From contig SFCB01000242.1 in NCBI GenBank assembly GCA_004367505.1, positions 1-48,481 on the forward strand: 48,481 bases of DNA, read 5' to 3'. Below are positions 7,781 to 16,138 of the stretch, piece after piece. Within the stretch, counting starts at the first letter, position 1. Each line of letters starts with the position of its first letter. Made by a program: the position numbers and the translations under genes. The notes below the pieces were generated by a model, which saw only the letters and a list, made by a program, of their open reading frames with translations, ran no database searches and had not been told where the DNA came from. The stretch is from Chloroflexi bacterium OHK40 (GTDB lineage: Bacteria > Chloroflexota > Chloroflexia > Chloroflexales > Chloroflexaceae).

Positions 7781-8746
7781 ATGGCGCAGACACGTGCGGA
7801 CCTCGGCGCGAGACCAGCGGCGCTGCCACAGCGCCGCGACAACCAGACCAGGCTCACCGCAGCGGCCTACCTGGCACCGGCCCTGTGCGCGATCGCAATC
7901 GTCAATGTCTTCCCCATCCTTTACAGTCTCTACATGTCGCTCACCAACCGCAACGGCCCGCGGCGTTTCCCGGTGGGCCAGTTCGAGCTCACCGGATTTG
8001 AGAACTACGCTCGCCTGCTCAGCCAGCCCACTTTCTACATCGTCTTCCTGAAGTCGGTGGCCTTTGCCCTCGTGTGCGTGGCGCTCTTCTTTGTCTTCGG
8101 GCTGGCCCTGGCCCTGCTCCTGGAGCATCCCGCCATCCGTGGCCGGGCGATCTGGCGCACCTTGCTGATCTTGCCCTGGGCCGTGCCCACCTGGGTGACC
8201 GCACTCGTCTGGAAGTTCATGTTCAACGGGCAGTTCGGAACGATCAACCACGTGCTGCGAGGGGTGGGCCTGCCAGCACCCGACTGGCTCACCGTGCCCT
8301 TCACGGCCTGGGTGGCGATCGTGATCGTCAACCTCTGGATGAGCTACCCCTTCTTCATGCTTATCCTCATTGGCGGCCTCGGCACCATCCCCGGCGACCT
8401 GTACGAGGCGGCGAGTCTGGATGGGGCAGGCTTCTGGCGCCAGCTTTTCAGCATCACCATCCCCCTGCTGCGGCCGGTGGCCGTGCCCGCGCTGATCCTG
8501 AGCGCGATTGCCCAGTTCCAGATGTTCAACACCGTCTACTTGATGACCAGGGGTGGACCCTTTGCCCGCGTGGGCGAGTCGGGCTCCACTGAGCTGCTGC
8601 TCGTCTGGGGCTACAACCAGGGCTTCCAGGGCAGTATGATGTATGGCCTCACCTCGGCCTTCTCAATCGTGGTGTTCCTGATCCTCCTGGCGATGACGCT
8701 GGGCGCCACTCGGCTAACCAACGCGACGAGAGGAGCCTACGAATGA
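7781..8746 (+). CDS. Carbohydrate ABC transporter permease (MalF-like)
   Basis: A 321-residue inner-membrane permease with about six TM helices. The cytoplasmic coupling EAA loop is visible as EAASLDGAGFWRQLF followed by ITIPLLRP. GAGGAG (7768-7773) precedes the ATG at 7781. Its stop overlaps the start of the next permease (ATGA at 8743-8746). It pairs with the downstream MalG-like subunit and receives sugar from the upstream lipoprotein. No ATPase gene follows, so a MsmX/MalK-type ATPase encoded elsewhere must drive it. Confidence 0.93.
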   Translation: MAQTRADLGARPAALPQRRDNQTRLTAAAYLAPALCAIAIVNVFPILYSLYMSLTNRNGPRRFPVGQFELTGFENYARLLSQPTFYIVFLKSVAFALVCVALFFVFGLALALLLEHPAIRGRAIWRTLLILPWAVPTWVTALVWKFMFNGQFGTINHVLRGVGLPAPDWLTVPFTAWVAIVIVNLWMSYPFFMLILIGGLGTIPGDLYEAASLDGAGFWRQLFSITIPLLRPVAVPALILSAIAQFQMFNTVYLMTRGGPFARVGESGSTELLLVWGYNQGFQGSMMYGLTSAFSIVVFLILLAMTLGATRLTNATRGAYE

Positions 8747-9576
8747 TCGCCATCCGCAAGCCGGGCCCACTCATCACGGTGTTGCTGCACGCTGCGCTGC
8801 TGCTCGTCACCCTCTTCGCGCTCTTCCCGATCTACTTTACCTTCCAGGCTTCGCTCCAGCCGGGCAATACGCTTTACTCCACCGAGCTACAGCTCTGGCC
8901 AGCCAACCCGACCGGCGAGAACTACGCCTATGTGCTCTTCAGCCTGCCGATGGTTACCTGGCTGCGCAACAGCTTCATCGTCGCCCTGGCGACCACGGTC
9001 GTGACCCTCGTGATTGCCGTTTCAGCGGCCTACGCGCTCTCACGCTTCCGCTTCCGTGGGCGCGGCAGCCTGATGACGATCATGCTGGCGCTGCAGGCCT
9101 TTCCCTCACTGCTGGCCCTCTTCGCCTACTACCTGCTGCTCAACCAGGTTGGCCTGACCAACACCCTCGTCGGCCTGGTGCTGGTTTACGCTGCCGGCGC
9201 GATCGTGCTGAACATCTGGAACCTGAAGGGCTACTTCGATACCATCCCGGTGGATCTGGAGGAGGCGGCCATGATCGACGGCTGCACGCCGACCCAGGCC
9301 TTCCTGCGGGTGATGCTGCCCCTGGCGCGCCCGGCTCTGGCCACTACCGCGCTCTTCGGCTTCCTGGCTGGTTGGAACGAATATATCATCGCCCAGACCC
9401 TGCTCTTCGACGAAGCGCTCTACACCGCGCCGGTCGGTATCTTCGGCCTGCAAGACGGCTTCCGTAACCCCTGGGGCTGGTTCGCCGCAGCCTCCTTCAT
9501 CGTCTCGGTGCCGGTGGTGATCCTGTTCCTCATCCTCCAGCGCAACCTGGTGTCCGGGTTGACGCAAGGGGGGTGA
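8743..9576 (+). CDS. Carbohydrate ABC transporter permease (MalG-like)
   Basis: A 277-residue permease with six predicted TM segments. The EAA loop is EEAAMIDGCTPTQAFLRVML followed by PLARPAL, and the family motif GWNEYIIAQTLL lies in the C-terminal half. It overlaps the MalF-like gene by four bases, so the two are translationally coupled and expected in 1:1 ratio. The operon's transport part ends here; 196 structured bases separate it from the hydrolase gene. Confidence 0.93.
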   Translation: MIAIRKPGPLITVLLHAALLLVTLFALFPIYFTFQASLQPGNTLYSTELQLWPANPTGENYAYVLFSLPMVTWLRNSFIVALATTVVTLVIAVSAAYALSRFRFRGRGSLMTIMLALQAFPSLLALFAYYLLLNQVGLTNTLVGLVLVYAAGAIVLNIWNLKGYFDTIPVDLEEAAMIDGCTPTQAFLRVMLPLARPALATTALFGFLAGWNEYIIAQTLLFDEALYTAPVGIFGLQDGFRNPWGWFAAASFIVSVPVVILFLILQRNLVSGLTQGG

Positions 9577-9622
9577 AGGGATAGGAACACGACGCACGCG
9601 ACGCATACGAAGGGCGCCAACG

Positions 9623-9720
9623 CGAACCTGCGCGAAATGTGAAACGCGCACGTGCATGCAGGTTCGGTAGGGACGCAGCGTGCTGCGACCGGCGGGGCGA
9701 CCGGTGGAGCGCCCTGCGTC
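9623..9720 (+). other. Strongly structured intergenic RNA/DNA segment
   Basis: Two nested structures are visible. CGAACCTGC (9623-9631) pairs with GCAGGTTCG (9658-9666), enclosing GCGCG/CGCGC (9630-9634 and 9645-9649). GACGCAG (9672-9678) pairs with CTGCGTC (9714-9720), and GCAGC-GT-GCTGC (9675-9686) offers an alternative fold. It lies between the permease stop and the GH13 start, so it may be a processing or attenuation element or a relic of a dispersed repeat. Confidence 0.5.
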
Positions 9721-9772
9721 TGGGGCGCGGGGGTGAAGGGGTTGGGGACAGAGTCGAATTGAGGAGCGCCGT

Positions 9773-11683
9773 ATGAGTGACGAAGCAGCCCGGCCCTCGG
9801 CGGATTTTGTGTTCGGGACGCTGGCGACCGATGAGCTGCGGATCGCGCGGCTGCGGGCAGCGCGCCATGGCGTGGCCCACAGCAACGCGATTGTGCCGCT
9901 CGACCCGCGCCCTGGCGAGCCGGTGACGGTGCAGGTTACCACCGGGCCAGATCTGGCCGCCGAGCAGGTGGCCTGCTACTACACTGTTGATGGCTCAGAT
10001 CCTCGCGGTGAGCGGGGTGTGGCCGCAAATGGCCAGGTGGTGCTGCTCAGGCGCGTTGGCGTGGAGTGGGATACGCTGCTCTGGGGCTATGTGTCACAGT
10101 GGGCAGGCCAGATCCCGGGCCAGCCGGCCGGTACCCTACTGCGCTACCGGATAGAGGCATGGGCGAGCCACGGGCCGGCGCAGTGGGCCAGCGAGGTGGC
10201 CGGCGTGGTGGCCGGCACGCCGCCCGAGGGTGTTGACAGCGCCGATCTTGCGCTCTTCGCGCCGCCTGGCTCGCCGCCCCTCTGGCCGGTGCGTCGCCTC
10301 GCGAGCTATGCCTACCACGTGGATGAGGAGCAGGTGCCCGCCTGGCTGCGTGATGCGGTGATCTACCATGTATTCGTTGACCGCTTCGCACCGGGCGGTG
10401 GCCAGGGTTTCCACGAGCCGGGCAGTCTGGGGGGCTTCTTCGGCGGCACCCTCCGGGGGATCATCGAGCGCCTCGACTACCTGGCTGAACTGGGGGTGAA
10501 CTGCCTCTGGCTCTCGCCGATCTTCCCCAGCCCCTCCCACCATGGCTACGACGCCACCGACTACACCAGCGTCGAGCCCCGTCTTGGTTCGCTCGAAGAT
10601 CTCCGCGCGCTGACCGCCGCAGCCCACGCCCGTGGGGTGCGCGTGCTGCTCGACTTCGTCGTCAACCATGTCTATCGCGGCCACCCAGCCTTCATGGCGG
10701 CCCAGGCCGACCGCGCGGCCCCGGAGGCTGGCTGGTTCACCTTCACGCGCTGGCCCGACCAGTACCTCACCTTCTTCGATGTGCGCGAGATGCCCCAGAT
10801 CGACAGCGACCATCCCGGGGCTGCGGCCTATATGATCGACAGCGCTCGCTTCTGGCTCGCCCAGGGTGTGGACGGCTTCCGCCTGGACTATGCCAATGGC
10901 CCCTCTCACGCCTTCTGGAGCCAGTTTCGCGCCGCCACCCGGGCGGTGAACCCCGCGAGCATCACCCTCGGCGAGGTGGTTGAGACACCGGCGCTCCAGC
11001 GAAGCTACACCGGCCGCATGGATGGTTGCCTCGACTTTGTGCTCATGCAGGCCCTGCGGCAGCTCTTCGCCTTCGGCACGCTTGGCCCTTCCGGCTTTGC
11101 GGCCTTTCTTCGCCAGCATCTGGCCTACTTCCCCGCCGACTTTGTGCTCCCGAGCTTCCTCGATAACCACGACATGAACCGCTTCCTCTGGGTGGCTCGC
11201 GGCGATACGCGGCGCCTGCGACTCGCGGCGATCTGCCAGTTTACATTGCCCCACCCGCCGATCATCTACTACGGGACGGAGGTGGGCCTCTCGCAGCGCA
11301 ATGATGTGCGCGCCCCCGGCGATCGCGGTGGCCTTGAGCAGTCGCGCCTGCCGATGCTCTGGGGCAGCGCCCAGGACGCCGCGCTGTGGGATTTCTATCG
11401 CCGCTTGATCGGGCTGCGGCGGGAGCGTCCCGCGCTCTGGCGCGGCGAGCGTGAGACGTTGATCGCCGACGATGCCCGTGCTCTGCTCGCCTACCGCTGT
11501 GTTGCCGGCGCCGATCTCGCCGTCGTGGCGCTCAACGTTGGCGATGCCCCACACTCCCTCGATCCGCTCGCCGCCGATGGCTGCCGGCTGTCGCTCGCGA
11601 GCGATCCTGCAGTAACATGGGACGGCACAACGCTGCGGCTGCCCCCCTGGGGCGGCGCGATTCTGATCAGGAGCGAGCAATGA
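9773..11683 (+). CDS. GH13 alpha-glucan hydrolase (neopullulanase/cyclomaltodextrinase-like)
   Basis: A 636-residue cytoplasmic GH13 enzyme without signal peptide. Residues 1-170 form a beta-rich N-terminal domain, as in CBM34-bearing neopullulanases. The TIM barrel then shows region I DFVVNH, region II GFRLD with nucleophile Asp372, region III with acid/base Glu401 (LGEVVE) and region IV LDNHD with Asp464. These three carboxylates are the complete GH13 triad. It should hydrolyse imported maltooligosaccharides or pullulan/cyclodextrin fragments. GAGGAG precedes the ATG at 9773. The stop overlaps the esterase start (ATGA), so the two are co-expressed. Substrate specificity within GH13 cannot be settled by eye. 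Confidence 0.92.
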   Translation: MSDEAARPSADFVFGTLATDELRIARLRAARHGVAHSNAIVPLDPRPGEPVTVQVTTGPDLAAEQVACYYTVDGSDPRGERGVAANGQVVLLRRVGVEWDTLLWGYVSQWAGQIPGQPAGTLLRYRIEAWASHGPAQWASEVAGVVAGTPPEGVDSADLALFAPPGSPPLWPVRRLASYAYHVDEEQVPAWLRDAVIYHVFVDRFAPGGGQGFHEPGSLGGFFGGTLRGIIERLDYLAELGVNCLWLSPIFPSPSHHGYDATDYTSVEPRLGSLEDLRALTAAAHARGVRVLLDFVVNHVYRGHPAFMAAQADRAAPEAGWFTFTRWPDQYLTFFDVREMPQIDSDHPGAAAYMIDSARFWLAQGVDGFRLDYANGPSHAFWSQFRAATRAVNPASITLGEVVETPALQRSYTGRMDGCLDFVLMQALRQLFAFGTLGPSGFAAFLRQHLAYFPADFVLPSFLDNHDMNRFLWVARGDTRRLRLAAICQFTLPHPPIIYYGTEVGLSQRNDVRAPGDRGGLEQSRLPMLWGSAQDAALWDFYRRLIGLRRERPALWRGERETLIADDARALLAYRCVAGADLAVVALNVGDAPHSLDPLAADGCRLSLASDPAVTWDGTTLRLPPWGGAILIRSEQ

Positions 11684-12510
11684 CCCTGCTCTCTGGCGAG
11701 GCGAGTGGCGGGACGATCCTGCGGCATGTGCTGCAACCCTCGGATCTTCCAGCTCGACCCGTTGATGTCTGGCTCCCGCCCGGGTATGGCTCGGGGAGCG
11801 TCCGCTATCCTGTGATCTACATGCACGACGGGCAGAACCTCTTTGACCCCGAGGGACCCTTTGGGAGCTGGGTGGTGGACGGCGCCATGACCCGCCTGAT
11901 GCGTGAGCAGGGGCTGCCCGGCGCGATCGTCGTGGGCGTCTGGAATAGCCCCGGGCGCTTGGTCGAGTATATGCCCGCCCGCCCTCTGCGGAGCCCCGCT
12001 GCTGCCGCGCTGCGCGAAGGGTTCGTTACCCAGGTGGGCACCGAGCCCGCGTCGGACGCCTACGTGCGCTTTCTGGCAAACGAGCTCAAGCCGCTGATCG
12101 ACGTCACGTACCGCACCTGGCCCGAGCGGGAGCACACCTTCCTGATGGGCTCGAGCATGGGTGGTCTGATCTCGCTCTATACGCTCACCGAGCGCCCTGA
12201 GCTCTTCGGCGGCGCCGCGTGTCTCTCCACTCACTGGACGATTGGCGGTGAGCTGCTGGTAGACGCGCTGGGCGCCGCGTTGCCTCCCCCCGGTCAGCAC
12301 CGTCTCTACTTCGATTATGGCACCGAAGGGCTCGATGGTGCCTACGAGCCCTTCCAGCTGCGCATGAACGGCCATCTGCGGGCTGCAGGTTACCGCGAGG
12401 GGTATGACTACCACGCGCTGCGCTTCGATGGCGCCGACCATAACGAGGCGGCCTGGCGCGCCCGCCTCCACCTGCCGCTACGCTTCCTGCTGGCGGGCAC
12501 CATCGGCTAG
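11680..12510 (+). CDS. Alpha/beta-hydrolase, putative esterase (esterase D/Fes-like)
   Basis: A 276-residue alpha/beta-hydrolase of the 'putative esterase' family (PF00756 type). The nucleophile elbow G-S-S-M-G places Ser159, and the catalytic His is probably His254 in DGADHNEAAW. The YMHDGQNLFDP segment near the N-terminus is typical of this family. ATG at 11680 overlaps the GH13 stop, so the frame extending upstream to 11617 is not the start. There is no signal peptide. Acting with a glucan hydrolase, it may remove acyl groups from sugars; that is inferred from context. Confidence 0.88.
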   Translation: MTLLSGEASGGTILRHVLQPSDLPARPVDVWLPPGYGSGSVRYPVIYMHDGQNLFDPEGPFGSWVVDGAMTRLMREQGLPGAIVVGVWNSPGRLVEYMPARPLRSPAAAALREGFVTQVGTEPASDAYVRFLANELKPLIDVTYRTWPEREHTFLMGSSMGGLISLYTLTERPELFGGAACLSTHWTIGGELLVDALGAALPPPGQHRLYFDYGTEGLDGAYEPFQLRMNGHLRAAGYREGYDYHALRFDGADHNEAAWRARLHLPLRFLLAGTIG

Positions 12511-12597
12511 GAGCGACGCCCTAGCGGAGGCTCTCCCCCGGGTCAGGGGCGGCGCTGCTGGGGCTGGGCGTCTTGACCGCCGCAGGCGTGGCTTTGT

Positions 12598-13602
12598 TCA
12601 GCGCGCGGCATCCGCGCCTGTGGCGATCGCGATCGTGCCGCCCGGCGCGAAGTTGGCCATGAGGTAGCGCAGCGACTGCTCGCGGTCCGCGCCGCCAGCG
12701 CCGCCCAGGATCAACTCCTCACCAAAGGCGGCGATATCCTGCACGATCCGCTCGTAGCGGTAGTACGCCAGCGCCACCTGGTCGAGTTGCGCCGGGCCAT
12801 AGCCCGCGTAGAACAGGCGTGTCTCCTCGTCCGGGCTCACGCCGACGAACCCCTGCCCGCCGCCGATGAACATCAGGTCGCGCTCTCTGGGCGCGCGGAT
12901 GAGGGTGTCCCAGTCAACCAGGTAGAGATGCCCCTCGGCGTCGATCAGCAGGTTGCCCGCGTGCAGGTCGCCATGGCAGATCACCGTCGGGCGCGCGTCG
13001 TCCCGCAGCCTCCGGGCGAGGGTCTCGGCTCGCTCGACGAGTGCGAGAATCGTCTCGCGGTGTGCCTGGAGGCCCACGGCGGCGCGGGCCGCTATGGCGT
13101 CGGGCGGCGCCGGGAGCTGCGCCAGTAGCGCTCGCACCTGGCGGCGGGCCTCGTCCCCATACGTTTCGTGCCGGATGGCCTGCCCGAGCGCGGCGGGGGG
13201 CGTGGCACTGTGGAGCTGGCGGACGGCGGCGCCGAAGCTGTGCCACTGGCGTTCGCTGAGCGGCGTGCCATAGGCGTCGGCGCCGGCTACAAAGGGGTAA
13301 CGCACGACGGTGAAGGGGCCGAGCTGTGTCCAGAGCTGCCCTGCGGTGGTCGGTAGCGGCGGGATGATCGTTTCCATGCCCCGATCGCTCAGCCACCGGG
13401 GAAAGGCGACCGACACGCCATTGAAGGCGCCGCGCCGGAGCTTGATGAAGGATGCCTCGCCATCAGGGGCGACGGCCCTGTACACCGCCGTGCTGGTGTC
13501 GGCGCCGAGCGGGAGAAATGCGAGCGTAGCTGGCTCAAAGCCGTAGGCGTCGCGGAGACAGGCGCGCAGTTGCTCCTCGGGGAGCTCGGGCGGTTCAAGC
13601 AT
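12598..13602 (-). CDS. APH-fold phosphotransferase (spectinomycin phosphotransferase-like)
   Basis: A 334-residue kinase of the aminoglycoside phosphotransferase superfamily. The N-lobe has FIKLRRG with the ATP-binding Lys. The catalytic loop ICHGDLHAGNLLID carries the base Asp, and the Mg-binding Asp lies in LVDWD. Length and layout are close to APH(9)-type spectinomycin kinases, but the superfamily also phosphorylates choline, homoserine and sugars. It lies opposite to its carbohydrate-gene neighbours and has its own promoter (TTGTCA-N17-TACTAT). The start ATG at 13602 has only a weak SD sequence. The actual substrate is unknown. Confidence 0.85.
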   Translation of the reverse strand: MLEPPELPEEQLRACLRDAYGFEPATLAFLPLGADTSTAVYRAVAPDGEASFIKLRRGAFNGVSVAFPRWLSDRGMETIIPPLPTTAGQLWTQLGPFTVVRYPFVAGADAYGTPLSERQWHSFGAAVRQLHSATPPAALGQAIRHETYGDEARRQVRALLAQLPAPPDAIAARAAVGLQAHRETILALVERAETLARRLRDDARPTVICHGDLHAGNLLIDAEGHLYLVDWDTLIRAPRERDLMFIGGGQGFVGVSPDEETRLFYAGYGPAQLDQVALAYYRYERIVQDIAAFGEELILGGAGGADREQSLRYLMANFAPGGTIAIATGADAAR

Positions 13603-13659
13603 CGGGGTGAACCCTGGTTGCTAGCAGTAGAGCGCCGGGAGCAGCGGAGCGCGCGGTGG

Positions 13660-13713
13660 TTGTGCGAACCGCCCCGGCTGATCTATAGTAGTACCGCGTC
13701 TTCGATGTGACAA
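13660..13713. promoter_or_regulatory. Overlapping divergent promoters (APH kinase and SDR genes)
   Basis: On the minus strand, TTGTCA (13713-13708) and TACTAT (13690-13685) are 17 bases apart and face the APH gene. On the plus strand, TTGTGC (13660-13665) and TATAGT (13684-13689) are 18 bases apart and face the SDR gene. The two -10 boxes occupy the same bases, so RNA polymerase can serve only one direction at a time. Confidence 0.6.
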
Positions 13714-13747
13714 GCTGTGAGCCACGGGCTGCGAAGGGGGCGATACG

Positions 13748-14527
13748 ATGACCACAGGGCTGGCCAGCCAGGTTGCGCTGGTCACCGGGGCGGGTGCCGG
13801 GATCGGCTACGCGATCGCCGAGGTTCTGGCGAACGCCGGGGTCGCCGTCGCGCTCAACGATCTGCGCGCGGATCTGGCTGTGGCGGCGGCGGCACGGATC
13901 AACGCCGGGCTTCCGGCCCCGCTGGTGACGGCTTACCCGGGCGATGTTGCCGACGTAGTGGCGATGCGCGCGCTGTTGGAGCGGATCGGCGCTGAGCGTG
14001 GTGGGCCCCACATCTGCGTGGCCAACGCCGGGATCACCCGCTTTGCGCGCTTCCTTGAGGCCGAGCCGGCAGAGTTCGATGAGCTCACCGCCGTGAATCT
14101 GCGCGGCAGCTACTTCACCGCCCAGGCCGCCGCACGGGCCATGGTTGCGCAGGGGATCGCCGGGCGGATCGTGCTGCTCGCCTCGGTGACTGGCCTCCGG
14201 GCGATCCGTGGGCTGAGTGCGTACAGTATCACCCGGGCCGGGACGATGGCCATGGCCCGCTCACTTGCGCTGGAGCTCGGCCCTTACGGGATCACCGTCA
14301 ACGCTATCGCACCCGGGGCCACACTCACCGAACGCACCCGCGCCGAGACGCCGAACTACGCCCGAGACTGGGGCGCCCTCACCCCGACCGGCCGGGCTAG
14401 CGAGGGGGCCGATATCGCCGCCGCCGTGCGCTTCCTCGTCTCGCCCGAGGCCGCCCAGATAACCGGGCAGACCCTCGTTGTGGACGGTGGCTGGTCGGTC
14501 GTTGGCCTGGTTCCCGAGGGGTATTAG
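13748..14527 (+). CDS. Short-chain dehydrogenase/reductase with Arg at the catalytic Lys position
   Basis: A 259-residue classical SDR. The Rossmann motif TGAGAGIG (about residues 14-21) and NAG support NAD(P) binding, and the C-terminal TGQTLVVDGGW is typical of the FabG-like branch. The catalytic Ser146 and Tyr159 are 13 residues apart as expected. The residue at Tyr+4 is Arg163 (YSITR), where nearly all SDRs have Lys. An AAGGGGG SD element precedes the ATG at 13748. It heads a plus-strand run with an FAD oxidoreductase, a GH127-LarA fusion and an FGGY kinase, which suggests oxidation or reduction of a sugar or sugar acid. The substrate is not known. Confidence 0.88.
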   Translation: MTTGLASQVALVTGAGAGIGYAIAEVLANAGVAVALNDLRADLAVAAAARINAGLPAPLVTAYPGDVADVVAMRALLERIGAERGGPHICVANAGITRFARFLEAEPAEFDELTAVNLRGSYFTAQAAARAMVAQGIAGRIVLLASVTGLRAIRGLSAYSITRAGTMAMARSLALELGPYGITVNAIAPGATLTERTRAETPNYARDWGALTPTGRASEGADIAAAVRFLVSPEAAQITGQTLVVDGGWSVVGLVPEGY

Positions 14528-14620
14528 CGCTCGGCTCGGAACGGTTGCGCCGTCTGCGGGGATCTGGAGCGTGTCCAAACGTCATCCACTGTAGACGCAT
14601 CACGCGACGTCCCTGCGCGA

Positions 14621-14650
14621 GCGACCGGACGATGGTTGTGGTTCCAGTTG
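14621..14650 (+). repeat. Half copy of the ACCACAA/TTGTGGT palindromic element
   Basis: The 22 bases 14621-14642 match 46354-46375 with a single mismatch, and GTTGG follows in both after four diverged bases. Here only the 3' half is recognisable; the full element is at 46296-46380. It lies in the spacer between the SDR and FAD oxidoreductase genes. Confidence 0.65.
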
Positions 14651-14678
14651 GCACGTGCTACGCGGAGAGGAGCCCACC

Positions 14679-16055
14679 ATGCCCAACCAAACGGCCGACG
14701 TCGTGATCTGTGGGGCGGGTCTGGCCGGGGTCGCGGCGGCCTACTACCTGGCCGTCGGGCACGGCATTCGCGATATCGTCCTGGTAGACGAGCGGGAGCC
14801 GCTCTCGCTCACCAGCAGTAGTTCGACCGAGTGCTACCGCAACTGGTGGCCCGGCCCCGGCGACGCGATGGTGCGCCTGATGAACCGCAGCATCGATCTG
14901 CTGGAGGCGATCGCCCGGGAGACGGACAATCGCATCGCGCTCAACCGGCGTGGCTACCTGTTCGCCACGGGCGATCCGGCCCGTATCGATGAGTTCGTTC
15001 AGGCCGCCGAGGAGTCGGCGCGGCTCGGCGCTGGCCCGGCTCGCGTCCATCGCGGGGCGCCGGGCGACCCGGAGTACCTGCCCGCGCCGGCCGAGGGCTG
15101 GGAGGGCCTGCCCACCGGCGCCGATGTGATCATCGACCGCGCGCTGATCCGCCGCCATTTCCCCTATCTCACCGATCGGGCCGTGGTCGTGCTCCACGCG
15201 CGCCGCTGCGGCTGGCTCAGCGCCGCCGCGCTCGGTCACTACCTGCTGGAGCAGGCTCGGGCGGCAGGCGCCCGGCTGCTCCGTGGCAGCGTCACGGGCG
15301 TGGAGGTGTCCGGCGGGCGGGTGCGGGGTGTGCAGCTTGGCGCTGGGGCAGGTGGGATCGCCACCGAGCGCTTCGTCAACGCCGCAGGTCCCAGCTTCAA
15401 GCCCGTGGGGGCCATGCTCGGCCTGGAGCTGCCGGTCTTCTGCGAGCTCCACATGCGCGCAACCTTCGAGGGTGATGCCACCACCATCCCTATGGCCGCC
15501 CCGCTCGTGATCTGGATGGATCCCACCTCACTGTACCACAGTGCCCGGGAACGGGCCGAACTCGAGCGCCGCGAGGATGGGCCTGCCCTGCTCGCGCCCT
15601 ATCCGCCCGGGGTGCACCTGCGGCCCGCCGGAACCCCCGAGCGACCACAGGCGCTCGGCCTGTGGACCTTCGACATGGCCCCACGTGAGCCACTGATTCC
15701 GCCCCCTGTCGATCAGCACCACGGTGAGCTGACCCTGCGCGGGCTTGCCAGCGTGATCCCCAGCCTCGCAACGCTGGTGGAGCGCGGTACGCCCGTGCGT
15801 GTCGATGCGGGCTACTACACCAAGACGGCGGAGAACCGCCCGCTGATCGGCCCCACGCCCGTTGAGGGCGCCTACCTCATGGGCGCCATCTCCGGCTTCG
15901 GCGTGATGGGCGCCTGTGGCTTCGGCGAGCTCCTGGCCGCCCATCTGACAGGCGCCGACCTGCCGGACTACGCGGCGGCCTTTCTGCTCAGCCGCTACGA
16001 CGCCCCGGCCTACCAGCAGCTCCTCGGGCGCTGGGGATCGTCCGGGCAGCTCTAG
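14679..16055 (+). CDS. FAD-dependent oxidoreductase (DAO family)
   Basis: A 458-residue flavoprotein of the D-amino-acid oxidase/sarcosine oxidase fold. The N-terminal dinucleotide motif is VVICGAGLAGVAAAYYLA, with the acidic ribose-binding residue in IVLVDERE. The second FAD signature near the C-terminus is YLMGAISGFGVMGACG with the preceding KTAENRPLIGPTP. ATG at 14679 has a GGAGAGGAG SD sequence. Family members oxidise amines or 2-hydroxy acids with FAD. Placed before a LarA-type hydroxy-acid racemase domain, a 2-hydroxy acid or polyol-derived substrate is plausible but unproven. Confidence 0.88.
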   Translation: MPNQTADVVICGAGLAGVAAAYYLAVGHGIRDIVLVDEREPLSLTSSSSTECYRNWWPGPGDAMVRLMNRSIDLLEAIARETDNRIALNRRGYLFATGDPARIDEFVQAAEESARLGAGPARVHRGAPGDPEYLPAPAEGWEGLPTGADVIIDRALIRRHFPYLTDRAVVVLHARRCGWLSAAALGHYLLEQARAAGARLLRGSVTGVEVSGGRVRGVQLGAGAGGIATERFVNAAGPSFKPVGAMLGLELPVFCELHMRATFEGDATTIPMAAPLVIWMDPTSLYHSARERAELERREDGPALLAPYPPGVHLRPAGTPERPQALGLWTFDMAPREPLIPPPVDQHHGELTLRGLASVIPSLATLVERGTPVRVDAGYYTKTAENRPLIGPTPVEGAYLMGAISGFGVMGACGFGELLAAHLTGADLPDYAAAFLLSRYDAPAYQQLLGRWGSSGQL

Positions 16056-16138
16056 GGATGGATCGTGCTTCGCTCCTACAAGTGTCCTTGCCCTGGCCAG
16101 CGCGATCGCCACCAGGCCATCCCTATCAGGAGCCGCCC

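Noticed and set aside
9106-9942. 278-codon minus-strand frame spanning the permease end and GH13 start
   Set aside because: It crosses two genes and a structured spacer, with a repetitive Arg/Gly/Gln-rich translation and no domain.
10136-11680. 514-codon minus-strand frame opposite the GH13 gene
   Set aside because: The GH13 gene shows all four conserved regions; the opposite frame shows none.
12598-13602. Calling the APH-fold gene an antibiotic-resistance determinant
   Set aside because: The fold and length resemble APH(9), but the superfamily acts on many substrates and nothing nearby indicates resistance or mobility.
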